A DNA stretch of 64,000 nucleotides from DIGJ01 sp041739345 (lineage in GTDB: Bacteria > Bacillota > Clostridia > Lachnospirales > Lachnospiraceae). The position numbers were made by a program, and so were the translations under genes. Positions 49,952-58,184 of the stretch are shown here, in pieces (positions within the stretch are counted from its first letter, which is position 1; every line of letters begins with the position of its first letter). The notes under the pieces were generated by a model. That model was not told the DNA's origin, did no database searches, and worked only from the letters and a program-made list of their open reading frames with translations. The stretch spans positions 372,001 to 436,000 of the forward strand of contig JBGSNZ010000021.1 in assembly GCA_041739345.1 (NCBI GenBank), given 5' to 3'.

Positions 49952-50195
49952 AATCATTAGCTCCTTTCAATTTTGTTATACGTCTTAATGAAAAATTTAA
50001 TCTAAAACTAAACTTGTATATTAAGTATTTGTATAAATACGAAATAAATACGTAAAATGTAAGATGATCTTTTATCTAGGATAAACTGACTATTTTTCGC
50101 TTTTACACGTACTTTACTAAAATATTACGTAGTGCTGATTGTATGAAGTAAGGGAAAAAGGTTATTCTGAAACAAATACGAGAGAAATAGGAGAA

Positions 50196-50867
50196 ATGAA
50201 AGTGGCAAATATTTGTTATGAAGATATTTTGAAAAATGAAGAAATTAATACATATATTGAAATGGGAAATGATGTATTAGGAGTGCTAGGGTATACGGAT
50301 CACTCCAAAGCGCATGCAGTTAAGGTGGCTGAGGTCGCAAGTAAGATTCTTGATGATTTGGGTTATTCAAAAAAGGAAATCGAGCTTGCCAAAATAGCGG
50401 GACTTATGCATGACATCGGGAATTCAGTAAATAGAAGGGACCATGCACACAGTGGGGCTATTATGGCGTTTCAAATACTAAAGGAATTACATATGGATGC
50501 AAAGGATATTGCAGTCATTGTTTCTGCAATTGGAAACCATGATGAAAGTTCTGGAAATGCGGTTACACCTATTTCTGCGGCTATTATTCTTGCAGATAAA
50601 TCAGATGTCAGAAGAAATCGAGTACGGAACAAGGAAATCGCAAACTTTGATAAGCATGACAGAGTCAATTATGCGGTATTAAAATCAAAAATATGTGTTA
50701 ATAAAGAAAAAGGTGTGATTCATCTAGATATTGACCTAGATGAAGAAACTTGTTCTGTATTGGATTATTTTGAAATCTTTTTAGAGAGAATGTTGATGTG
50801 TAGAAGAGCGGCGGAGCTGCTTAAAATGAAATTCAAACTTACGGCTAACGGGAACAAAGTATTATAA
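50196..50867 (+). CDS. HD-domain phosphohydrolase
   Basis: 223 residues from ATG 50196; GTG 50202 is an alternative with better SD spacing from AGGAG. HD metal residues are in order: HSKAHAVKVAEVA, LMHDIGNSVNRRDHAHSG (HD pair), SAIGNHDESSG and LADKSDVRRNRV. Members hydrolyse nucleotides or signal molecules such as (p)ppGpp-like or cyclic dinucleotides. The compact single-domain form gives no substrate clue. Monocistronic. Confidence 0.8.
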   Translation: MKVANICYEDILKNEEINTYIEMGNDVLGVLGYTDHSKAHAVKVAEVASKILDDLGYSKKEIELAKIAGLMHDIGNSVNRRDHAHSGAIMAFQILKELHMDAKDIAVIVSAIGNHDESSGNAVTPISAAIILADKSDVRRNRVRNKEIANFDKHDRVNYAVLKSKICVNKEKGVIHLDIDLDEETCSVLDYFEIFLERMLMCRRAAELLKMKFKLTANGNKVL

Positions 50868-50996
50868 AAGTGCTGGAAATCCTTGGTTTTACTAGATTAT
50901 CTGCCAAAACTTTGATATAATGAGTACAGTAAAATTATAGTAAGAACTGATACTCACGTTAACAAATCATCTGGTAATTACACTATAGGAGAACCA

Positions 50997-51845
50997 ATGC
51001 TTATTAAAAAGACTCGACTTTTTACACTGGTTTTGATTGCATTAATAATGCATCTAAGTTTTAATTCGATATTTACGTTGCACCTTCAAGCAGCAACAAA
51101 CCCTAATCACACACTTACGTTTGGTAATGATTTAAAAGTAAAAACACTTTTTTATCCATACCGAGATCCTGCGGGTGTGAAGAAAGCATCAGCCAGAGGG
51201 TTACAGGGTATTACGGTAGATTCTAATAATAATTTCTATTTAACCTATTCTACTGGCGATAAAACACAATATGGCTATATTTATAAATACAATCAAAAAG
51301 GGAAACTTCTTAAAATAAGTAAAAAATTAACCATTGGTCATGGTCAGGCAATTTCGTATATGGACGGTTATCTTTATGAAATAGCGGACATTGTAGGACA
51401 AGTTAATTACACATTGCAAAAAATTGACCTCACTACGTTGACGGTCGTTAATCAGTGGGAGATACCATCTACGATTCATCCAAATGTATTAGCAATGCAA
51501 GACGCCAATACAGCAATCGCTATCTCAAAATCAGGCGATGGATATGACATTAACAAAATTCATTTAGTAAATAATGAATTGGCTACACGTGATTGGCGTG
51601 AAAAAATTCATGTAACTGGTCTTGATAGTAATACTTCAAATAAACCAATACAGGGATTTGCAATTGGAAATGGACAATATTATTTACTCTTAAACGGTGA
51701 ATATATTACATTTAACCTGGATGGTACAAATATCAAACAGGTAGCACTCAACGCGACAAGAGAACCAGAAGGCATCGTAATTTTGAAAAATGGAAAGCTG
51801 GTTATTCAATTTAACAAGTTAAATGAAATATTTATACAAAAATAA
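50997..51845 (+). CDS. Exported beta-propeller-like protein
   Basis: 282 residues, ATG 50997 (TAGGAGAA). A signal peptide ends near LHLQAATN. The mature part has repeated strands such as GLQGITVDSNNNFYLTYSTG, GHGQAISYMDGYLYEIAD and GFAIGNGQYYLLLNGEYITF, like a small NHL/propeller fold. No catalytic residues recognised. It shares a terminator with the convergent NlpC/P60 gene; both are exported, but they are separate transcripts. Confidence 0.6.
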   Translation: MLIKKTRLFTLVLIALIMHLSFNSIFTLHLQAATNPNHTLTFGNDLKVKTLFYPYRDPAGVKKASARGLQGITVDSNNNFYLTYSTGDKTQYGYIYKYNQKGKLLKISKKLTIGHGQAISYMDGYLYEIADIVGQVNYTLQKIDLTTLTVVNQWEIPSTIHPNVLAMQDANTAIAISKSGDGYDINKIHLVNNELATRDWREKIHVTGLDSNTSNKPIQGFAIGNGQYYLLLNGEYITFNLDGTNIKQVALNATREPEGIVILKNGKLVIQFNKLNEIFIQK

Positions 51846-51851
51846 AGAAAT

Positions 51852-51887
51852 AAGAAAAAACTGCCAACTTTGGGCAGTTTTTTTCTT
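51852..51887. terminator. Bidirectional intrinsic terminator
   Basis: AAGAAAAAACTGCC (51852-51865), loop AACTTTG, GGCAGTTTTTTTCTT (51873-51887). It has A and T runs on both sides, serving both convergent genes, and touches the NlpC/P60 stop codon. Confidence 0.85.
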
Positions 51888-52449
51888 ATTTAAGATAACG
51901 AACTGCTTTATATGGCTTTCTATATTTGTAATTCGTTATTCGTATCCCTGTTTTGGGGCTACTAGCACTTATTATTTTTCCATTTCCTATGTAGATACCA
52001 ACATGATTAATGGTGCCATTTCTATCATAAAATATTAAATCACCATGTTTGATATTTTTAATGGATATTTTTTTCCCACTTTTTGCTTGTTCTCTTGATG
52101 TTCTTGGAATACGAATATCATTGTCTCTAAACACAGATTGTGTAAAACCTGAACAATCGGCTCCCTTTGTTAAGCTTGTTCCACCCCAAATATATGGATT
52201 TCCTTTAAATTTTAATGCATATTTTACTAACTTTAATCTTTTTGATGAAGTAACAGAAATCCGTGATAAAATTGGCGCAGTCGATAGATTCGTTGTTGTT
52301 GGTTGCGTTGATTCTGTTTTTTCTTCTACTTGTTCCACCGTATTGTTCGAAAGAGATGGTTCTGCTGCATGGGAAATGATACCTTTCGCTGTTGTGAGTG
52401 CACTCGCAATGATAAAACAAATTATGATTTTTCTAATACTTTTTGTCAT
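51886..52449 (-). CDS. Secreted NlpC/P60 cell-wall peptidase
   Basis: 187 residues, ATG 52449 after TTGGAGG. A signal peptide ends near ISHAAEPS, followed by a Thr/Ser/Glu-rich linker and the NlpC/P60 domain from about residue 70: YALKFKGNPYIWGGTS, the catalytic Cys in KGADCSGFTQSVF, PRTSREQAKSGK, then the catalytic His in INHVGIYIGNGKIISA. It cuts D-Glu-diamino-acid or similar bonds in peptidoglycan stem peptides. No SH3 or other wall-binding domain is present. Confidence 0.87.
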   Translation of the reverse strand: MTKSIRKIIICFIIASALTTAKGIISHAAEPSLSNNTVEQVEEKTESTQPTTTNLSTAPILSRISVTSSKRLKLVKYALKFKGNPYIWGGTSLTKGADCSGFTQSVFRDNDIRIPRTSREQAKSGKKISIKNIKHGDLIFYDRNGTINHVGIYIGNGKIISASSPKTGIRITNYKYRKPYKAVRYLK

Positions 52450-52704
52450 AAAACCTCCAAATGTTAATTAACTAAATGTTACAAAAATAATAAATATATT
52501 ACAGAATTATTATAATTTTGAATTATGGAGATTTCATGGAGAAAATATATATACCAATATCTGGTTTTATTTATGATATTCTATAGGCTCAAATATATTT
52601 TGATTTAGATAGGTGAAGGTGTTATAATCATTTTGGAAATATATTCATAAGGGACTCGAAAGAGAGAATATATTCTAAACCAAAAGAGAAGGGTTATAGG
52701 GAGT

Positions 52705-52767
52705 ATGAGCAAAGAAAATGAATTATTTTATCTGAAATATAGAAGGTATTGCTATATAAAAAAATAG
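52705..52767 (+). CDS. Putative leader peptide (20 aa) of the kinase attenuator
   Basis: ATG 52705, with AGGGAG six bases before, reads MSKENELFYLKYRRYCYIKK and stops at TAG inside the right arm of the following hairpin. A ribosome translating it would cover the left arm and could change terminator folding. Aromatic and basic residues (YLKYRRYCYIKK) precede the stop. No alternative antiterminator pairing was established. Confidence 0.5.
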   Translation: MSKENELFYLKYRRYCYIKK

Positions 52768-52779
52768 CAGTACTTTTTT
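52746..52779 (+). terminator. Terminator-like hairpin overlapping the leader ORF (attenuator)
   Basis: GTATTGCTAT (52746-52755), loop ATATAAAA approximately, ATAGCAGTAC (52764-52773) with one G-U pair, then six T residues. It lies about 100 bases before the kinase start, within the same transcript. Confidence 0.7.
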
Positions 52780-52878
52780 GTATCTGAAAATATGGCGGCA
52801 ATTATATAGAAAATATGCACCACCTAATGATAGGTAGGAAATATTAAGGTTATATAAGTCAATTGAAGGGGAAAAGAT

Positions 52879-53397
52879 ATGATTATACTTATAGGTGGAA
52901 GTACGCATACTGGAAAAACTGTATTGTCACAGCACTTAATCGAGAAATATCATTATCCAAGTATGTCATTGGATCACCTGAAAATGGGGCTAATCCGAAG
53001 TGGACTAACAGATCTTACGCCAGATGACGACGATAAAATGACAGATTTGCTTTGGCCAATAGTAAAAGAAATGATTAAAACTGCAATAGAGAATAACCAG
53101 AATATGATAATCGAAGGTTGTTATTTTCCATATGATTGGAAGACCTATTTTGAACCGGAGTATTTGAAGCACATTAAATTTATATGTTTAGTAATGTCTT
53201 CAAAGTATATTGAAGAACATTTTGATGATATAAAAAAATATGCCAGTGTAATCGAAGAACGTTTGGAAGATGGATATTATAATAAAGAATTATTGCTAAG
53301 GGATAATCAAATCTGTTTAGAGATGTGTAAAAAATATGTTTGCGATTACATATTGATTGAAGATGAGTATAAAGTTGATGTTAATTTTTATGAGTAA
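52879..53397 (+). CDS. P-loop small-molecule kinase-like protein
   Basis: 172 residues, ATG 52879 with SD AAGGGGA. Walker A is GGSTHTGKT (residues 6-14). SMSLDHLKMGLIRSG follows (nucleophile or substrate-binding region). NMIIEGCYFP marks the second strand, and a lid-like Arg-rich segment is less clear. It resembles AAA-33/zeta-like or 2-phosphoglycerate-kinase-type small P-loop kinases. Antibiotic phosphotransferases share this fold, and the attenuator upstream makes a resistance role worth testing. Substrate is unknown. Confidence 0.65.
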   Translation: MIILIGGSTHTGKTVLSQHLIEKYHYPSMSLDHLKMGLIRSGLTDLTPDDDDKMTDLLWPIVKEMIKTAIENNQNMIIEGCYFPYDWKTYFEPEYLKHIKFICLVMSSKYIEEHFDDIKKYASVIEERLEDGYYNKELLLRDNQICLEMCKKYVCDYILIEDEYKVDVNFYE

Positions 53398-53455
53398 ATT
53401 GAGAAGTAATTTACTTCCCTTTATGTTTAGTAAATAACGAGAAAAGGAGCAAAAG

Positions 53456-54526
53456 ATGAGCGAAAGAAAATATTATATAGATAATTTACGTTGGTTGTGG
53501 ATCTTGTTATTAATTCCTTTTCATGCAGCAATGGCTTGGAATAGTTGGGAAGGAAATTATATCTGGTTGTACGAGAATAAGGTAATGTCGTCACTTGTCA
53601 TTTTTATAGCACCATGGTTTATGCCACTGTTATTTGTATTAGCGGGTATGAGTGCTAGATATGCACTGAATAAAAGAAACTATAAACAATTTGCAATGGA
53701 GCGAATCAAGAAATTGCTAATTCCATTAATAACTGGAATCGTTACTGTCGTGGCATTTATGGCATTTATGGCGGATAAGTTTCACAACAATTATAACGAA
53801 AGTTTTCTAAATCATTACAACGTATTTTTTACTAATATCTCGGATATGACAGGATATGAAGGCTTTTTTACTCCAGGACATTTGTGGTTCATACTGTTTC
53901 TATTCATTATTTCAATGGTCTCGTTATTGCTGATTGAATTGCAGAAAAAGATATTACCTAAACTTTCTTTTTCAAAATTCAGGACGTTTCTTTTGCCAGT
54001 ATTAATGGTTTTTCCACTAATTATGACTCCTATTTTGGATTTTGGAGGTAAAAGTATTGGCGGAGATCTTGCTCTGTTTTTATTGGGATACTATATTCTA
54101 TCAGAAGAAGATGTTTTGGAAAGAATGACGAAGTATCGATATATTTACATTATTAGCATGTTTGTATTTGATATAATTTCAACTTATTTATTTGTATGGA
54201 AAGGGAATCAAACAGGAATTGTTGTATCAATCTGTTATCCATGTGCGGCATGGTTTGGAATTTTAGGTTTTTTAGGACTTGCCAGATGTAACTTTAATCA
54301 GAATAATGTATTTACCAGATATATGTCATCTAGGTCTTTTATGATTTATATATTTCACTTTGGGTGGTTGGTAGTATTTCAATTCTATTTATGTGAAATT
54401 ACGAACTCTATTGTTATTACATATTGCATATCCTTAATAGGAACATTTGTTATGACCTTGTTTACTTGTGAAGTTATTAGGAGAATACTGGGAATAAGAT
54501 TTCTTTTTGGTGAAAAAGGGAAATAG
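53456..54526 (+). CDS. Membrane acyltransferase-3 family protein
   Basis: 356 residues, ATG 53456 after AAAAGGAGC. Ten or so helices. The family opening YYIDNLRWLWILLLIPFHAAM contains the conserved Arg and the catalytic His; the next landmarks are PWFMPLLFVLAGMSARYAL and TPGHLWFILFLFI. Members acylate (O-acetylate or succinylate) sugars, glycans or antibiotics at the membrane. Adjacent glycosyltransferase (54604) suggests, but does not prove, joint modification of one molecule. Confidence 0.82.
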   Translation: MSERKYYIDNLRWLWILLLIPFHAAMAWNSWEGNYIWLYENKVMSSLVIFIAPWFMPLLFVLAGMSARYALNKRNYKQFAMERIKKLLIPLITGIVTVVAFMAFMADKFHNNYNESFLNHYNVFFTNISDMTGYEGFFTPGHLWFILFLFIISMVSLLLIELQKKILPKLSFSKFRTFLLPVLMVFPLIMTPILDFGGKSIGGDLALFLLGYYILSEEDVLERMTKYRYIYIISMFVFDIISTYLFVWKGNQTGIVVSICYPCAAWFGILGFLGLARCNFNQNNVFTRYMSSRSFMIYIFHFGWLVVFQFYLCEITNSIVITYCISLIGTFVMTLFTCEVIRRILGIRFLFGEKGK

Positions 54527-54603
54527 AGAATAATTGAGCCAAGAAATTGAACCGAAAATACTTTATATATTATACAGGTATTCAAATTTGAGGGGGAATC
54601 GAT

Positions 54604-55812
54604 TTGAAAAATATAGTTATTTTTACAATGGGAACCAGAGGGGATGTTCAGCCATATATCTATCTTGCGCAGGCTTTAATCAAAGAAGGACATAAGGTGA
54701 CGATTGGTACGCATCCTTGCTGGAATAATCTTGTGACAAGTGCAGGGATTGAATTTACACCAATCGGGCCTGATATTGATATTGAATACGAAGCCGCCTT
54801 AATTCGCGGTCGTACAAAAAATCCAGTGTTCAGTATGCTTAGAACGATGAAGTTTGTTTTTAATATCATAAAAAATTCTTCAAACGATATTTACGAAAGT
54901 TGCAAGAACAAAGACCTCGTAATCGTTTCACATAGTCAGATGGGAGCTACTGAAGCAGAAGTGCTAAACATTAAAACGGTTAACGTTACTTTGCAAACAG
55001 AGATGATTCCCGAAATAAATAAGAAGAAAACCTTACGTGATCAAGTGTTCAGTGCACTTATAAATCCGCAAATGGTTAAGCCTTATAATCAGATTCGAAA
55101 GATATATAATCTGCCGAAGATTAAGTCAATGGACGAAGTTATGTCTTCAACACTTAATATGATTCCGATTAGCCGATATATCATAGAACAAAATCCATAT
55201 TGGGATGAAAAAAATAAGATAGTAGGGTATTGGTACAATAATAATAACGACTATCAACCAGATGAAAATCTAAAAGCATTCTTAAGTGCAGGGGATAAGC
55301 CCATTATCCTTTCGCTTGGCGCAATGTCTTTTGAGAGCAAGAAGGAAAAAGAAAAACTGGATATATTTGTTAATGCATTCCAAAAGACAGGAATGCGCGC
55401 AATTATTCAAGGCTTTAATAAGACTTTAACCGATTATAGGCTCCCTGAAACAATGATAAGTGTTGGCTCTGTTCCTCATAGTTGGCTGTTTAAACAAGGT
55501 TACTGCGTCATTCATCACTGTGGATTTGGTACATCAGCTTCCTCAATGCTTTATGGTATTCCGACCATTCCGGTTCCGCATGTCCTTGATCAATTTGCCT
55601 TTGCTGACCGCTTATATAAATTGGAAGTAAGTGTAAAGCCAATTAAGGCAAGTGAATTGAGCGAAGAAAAACTGATAAATGCAATCAATGAGTTAAAGAA
55701 TAATTACAGCAAAATATATGATTGTGTTGAGGATTTGGCAAAAAAAATGCAAGAAGAAAACGGACTTTTAAATGCGGTTCGATTAATCAAAAGCGCTACG
55801 GACTTTATTTAG
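54604..55812 (+). CDS. GT1-family glycosyltransferase (UGT/MGT-like)
   Basis: 402 residues, TTG start at 54604 with SD GAGGGGGAA. Two Rossmann-like halves: MKNIVIFTMGTRGDVQPYIY at the start and ILSLGAMSF in the linker. The nucleotide-sugar motif is CVIHHCGFGTSASSMLYGI and then PHVLDQFAFADRLYKLEV. GT1 enzymes of this type glycosylate sterols, flavonoids, macrolides or lipids. The TRGDVQP opening is typical of the sterol-glucosyltransferase-like branch. It may inactivate a small lipophilic compound. Confidence 0.83.
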   Translation: MKNIVIFTMGTRGDVQPYIYLAQALIKEGHKVTIGTHPCWNNLVTSAGIEFTPIGPDIDIEYEAALIRGRTKNPVFSMLRTMKFVFNIIKNSSNDIYESCKNKDLVIVSHSQMGATEAEVLNIKTVNVTLQTEMIPEINKKKTLRDQVFSALINPQMVKPYNQIRKIYNLPKIKSMDEVMSSTLNMIPISRYIIEQNPYWDEKNKIVGYWYNNNNDYQPDENLKAFLSAGDKPIILSLGAMSFESKKEKEKLDIFVNAFQKTGMRAIIQGFNKTLTDYRLPETMISVGSVPHSWLFKQGYCVIHHCGFGTSASSMLYGIPTIPVPHVLDQFAFADRLYKLEVSVKPIKASELSEEKLINAINELKNNYSKIYDCVEDLAKKMQEENGLLNAVRLIKSATDFI

Positions 55813-55854
55813 AGCAAAGTAGGGAAAATCAATGCTAATGGAGGAATCAAAATT

Positions 55855-56256
55855 ATGGAATATTCACCTTTTGGCGGGTTCGGGCAAATAATGTTTGCCA
55901 TCGTACCCGTAATAGTAGTGATAGGATTTGTCTTTGTATTTGGAACTATTATTGTTCGTTCCATGCAGGGTGCAAAACAATGGAAAAGTAATAATGAATC
56001 ACCCGTTCTTACGGTTGATGCGACAATGGTGACAAAGCGAACAGATGTGCATCATTATAACCACAATGCAGGATCAGACAGTATGGACTATACGTCATCA
56101 TCAACAACATATTATGCTACCTTCGAAGTAGGAAGTGGTGACCGCATGGAATTTAAAATCCATGATACGGAGTATGGAATGCTTGTAGAACATGATGTTG
56201 GGAAATTGACTTTCCAAGGTACACGCTATTTAGGATTTAAACGAAGCAAAAGTTAA
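55855..56256 (+). CDS. DUF2500-family membrane protein
   Basis: 133 residues, ATG 55855 with SD GGAGGAATC. One helix at about residues 12-34 (IMFAIVPVIVVIGFVFVFGTI), then a soluble domain: SPVLTVDATMVTKRTDV, TSSSTTYYATFEVGSGDRMEF and EHDVGKLTFQGTRYLGF, the DUF2500 ending. Function unknown. A related two-helix protein of the DUF3592 type lies at 57123. Confidence 0.78.
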   Translation: MEYSPFGGFGQIMFAIVPVIVVIGFVFVFGTIIVRSMQGAKQWKSNNESPVLTVDATMVTKRTDVHHYNHNAGSDSMDYTSSSTTYYATFEVGSGDRMEFKIHDTEYGMLVEHDVGKLTFQGTRYLGFKRSKS

Positions 56257-56330
56257 AGCGACGGATATACGGGAGATTATTAGCAAAGATAGAAGTGTCT
56301 GACTTTTTAATGTGAGGAGGAAAAATAAAT

Positions 56331-56555
56331 ATGGAAAATAGTAATGAAGATATGAAACAGGATAACTTAGAAGAACAAGAAACATCAGAAGATAAAAAAT
56401 GCAAATCAGAAGAAAATTATATGTCATTGGGCATGTGTATGGGTATGTGCCTTGGAATGGCAGTTGGCCAATTATTATTTAACAATATGATAATGGGCTT
56501 GAGTATTGGAATGTGTTTGGGGCTGGTGTTTGGAATGAGTTTTAAAAAGAAATAA
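56331..56555 (+). CDS. Small glycine-zipper membrane protein (74 aa)
   Basis: ATG 56331 after GAGGAGGAA. An acidic N-terminal half (EDMKQDNLEEQETSEDKK) is followed by a Met/Gly-rich repeat MGMCMGMCLGMAVGQLLF / IGMCLGLVFGMSF forming two short helices with GxxxG-type spacing, ending in Lys residues. No family was recognised. Such proteins may form or plug membrane pores, but nothing here shows it. Confidence 0.65.
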   Translation: MENSNEDMKQDNLEEQETSEDKKCKSEENYMSLGMCMGMCLGMAVGQLLFNNMIMGLSIGMCLGLVFGMSFKKK

Positions 56556-56587
56556 TCAAATTATGTATATATAAGGAGAAAATAAAA

Positions 56588-57055
56588 ATGGTACATCTAG
56601 TATATTGTGATAATACAGGTAAAAAAGGGGAACATGTTTTAGATAAAATTTTATCTGGAACGAAAACAATGGTAGTAAGAGGTGCGGCAGGTCGTAAAAT
56701 TCCGCATAGTCGAGTATTTGAGGGCGAAACCGTCTACTTTATGGAAAAAGGAACAGCGCTTATCGCTGCCTTTGCAACAGTAAAATCGGTTCAAAACTAT
56801 GTGAAATTAACAGAGGATGAGATTGTTAAAATACTAAACGACAATCAAAATATATTAAATCTAACTGAAAAGCAAAAAGAACGCTGGCACAAAAAATGCT
56901 TATGTCTGGTTGAATTTGATGGTGTCAAGGAAATGGAAGAGCCGCTTTTGTTTGATCACCAAGGGAATATGGACGATTGGTTGATTATTGATAAGATTGA
57001 AGATGTAGTTGTTGGCACGAGCATACCTTACAACTATGAAAATTCCAAATTTTAA
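56588..57055 (+). CDS. PUA/ASCH-like domain protein
   Basis: 155 residues, ATG 56588 with SD AAGGAGAA. The strand-rich N-terminus DKILSGTKTMVVRGAAGRKI, RVFEGETVYFMEKGTALIAAF and ATVKSVQNYVKLT matches the ASCH/PUA-like arrangement, which binds RNA or nucleotides. The C-terminal region (LTEKQKERWHKKCLCLVEF; DWLIIDKIEDVVVG) completes the barrel. Exact family and ligand are uncertain. Confidence 0.55.
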   Translation: MVHLVYCDNTGKKGEHVLDKILSGTKTMVVRGAAGRKIPHSRVFEGETVYFMEKGTALIAAFATVKSVQNYVKLTEDEIVKILNDNQNILNLTEKQKERWHKKCLCLVEFDGVKEMEEPLLFDHQGNMDDWLIIDKIEDVVVGTSIPYNYENSKF

Positions 57056-57122
57056 TAACGTGAAGTCTAAATCGTGATAAGAGGATAACAATGATATATT
57101 ATGAACAACAGGAGGTATTATT

Positions 57123-57599
57123 TTGAAAAAGCCAAACTCTATCATGCAACTTATGAGCTACATATTTTTAATTCTAGGTTCGGTGTTTATTATTGCTGGA
57201 TTTTTAAATGCCATCGGATTACTACCAACAAGTCCAAAATCAATAGGAAACCCAGCTATAGTATTTCCTGTTTTTGGAATTATCATTTTCCTAGTTGGAA
57301 TTTTATTCTTTTTTATCCCTTGGTATCAGCAAACTAAACGAAAGAAATTACAGGAAAATGGACTAGAGGTACAGGGAATTGTAACAAAAATAAAGCAATT
57401 AACTTACACCCATTGGGGGAATCAATCTCCTTATAGGGTATCCTTTATTTATGTAATTAACGATAAAGAATACAAAGGAAATAGCACTTTATTATGGGAA
57501 AAACCCAAACTTTGTTTTGGAGATAAAATTACGGTTTATGTAGACGGAGATAGAAATAATTATTCTTATGCTGATTTCCATATTTACTACGGTCTTTAG
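57123..57599 (+). CDS. DUF3592-family membrane protein
   Basis: 158 residues, TTG 57123 after AGGAGG. Two helices (about residues 10-32 and 47-68), then a beta domain: NGLEVQGIVTKIKQLTY, YRVSFIYVINDKEYKG and FGDKITVYVDGDRNNYSYAD, the DUF3592 pattern. Function unknown. The gene is flanked by unrelated single genes. Confidence 0.72.
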   Translation: MKKPNSIMQLMSYIFLILGSVFIIAGFLNAIGLLPTSPKSIGNPAIVFPVFGIIIFLVGILFFFIPWYQQTKRKKLQENGLEVQGIVTKIKQLTYTHWGNQSPYRVSFIYVINDKEYKGNSTLLWEKPKLCFGDKITVYVDGDRNNYSYADFHIYYGL

Positions 57600-57652
57600 T
57601 TTAGTAAGAACAGAAAATAGCAAGAAATAAGCATGGATTAAGGAATAATAAA

Positions 57653-58147
57653 ATGGAAAATATAAATTTGGAAAAAATGACGTTGGAAGACTATAATGAC
57701 TATATTCTTTCGGCAATAACCAATTATGAAACCGAGTTGATACGAAGCGGGCGATATAATACAAATCAGGCTGCGCATGAATTTGCTGTATGGGAATATA
57801 ACGACATATTCAAAAATGGATTTTGTACCCCGGACACGTATTTGTATAATATTGCTGTAAACGGACAAAAAGTCGGAATTCTTTGGTTTTTAAATGAGGA
57901 TAAACAAGGTTTTCCGGGTGAGGCTTTTATTGGTGATTTTTTAATTTATGAAATGTATAGAAAAAAGGGATATGGTTATCAAGCCTTGCTTGTAGCGGAG
58001 AGTTTAGCAAAAGCACAGGGCCTCACTGAAATGAGGTTAGGGGTAATGAACCACAACACGAAAGCAAAAAATCTTTATATAAGAGCTGGGTATACCGTTT
58101 TTAAAGAAAGAGAACATGACTGTATTATGCGAAAGTTTTTGCTTTAA
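57653..58147 (+). CDS. GNAT-family N-acetyltransferase
   Basis: 164 residues, ATG 57653 with SD AAGGAAT. Acetyl-CoA-binding segment FLIYEMYRKKGYGYQALLVAES, preceded by QKVGILWFLNEDKQG and followed by EMRLGVMNHNTKAKNLYIRAGY with the conserved tyrosine-type tail KNLYIRAGYT. The substrate is a small amine or amino acid, not assignable from sequence. Confidence 0.82.
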   Translation: MENINLEKMTLEDYNDYILSAITNYETELIRSGRYNTNQAAHEFAVWEYNDIFKNGFCTPDTYLYNIAVNGQKVGILWFLNEDKQGFPGEAFIGDFLIYEMYRKKGYGYQALLVAESLAKAQGLTEMRLGVMNHNTKAKNLYIRAGYTVFKEREHDCIMRKFLL

Positions 58148-58184
58148 ACTTAAAAAGGAATACACTTGATAGGAGGAAATGAAA

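Larger units (their letters stand above)
52450..52878 (+). promoter_or_regulatory. Long leader region of the P-loop kinase gene
   Basis: A promoter TTGATT (52600-52605), 17 bases, TATAAT (52623-52628) starts a leader of about 240 bases. Within it are a GAATATATTC-containing inverted repeat (about 52638-52676), a short leader frame (52705) and a terminator-like hairpin (52746-52779). The 150 bases before the promoter hold nothing recognised beyond the NlpC/P60 upstream sequence. Confidence 0.6.
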
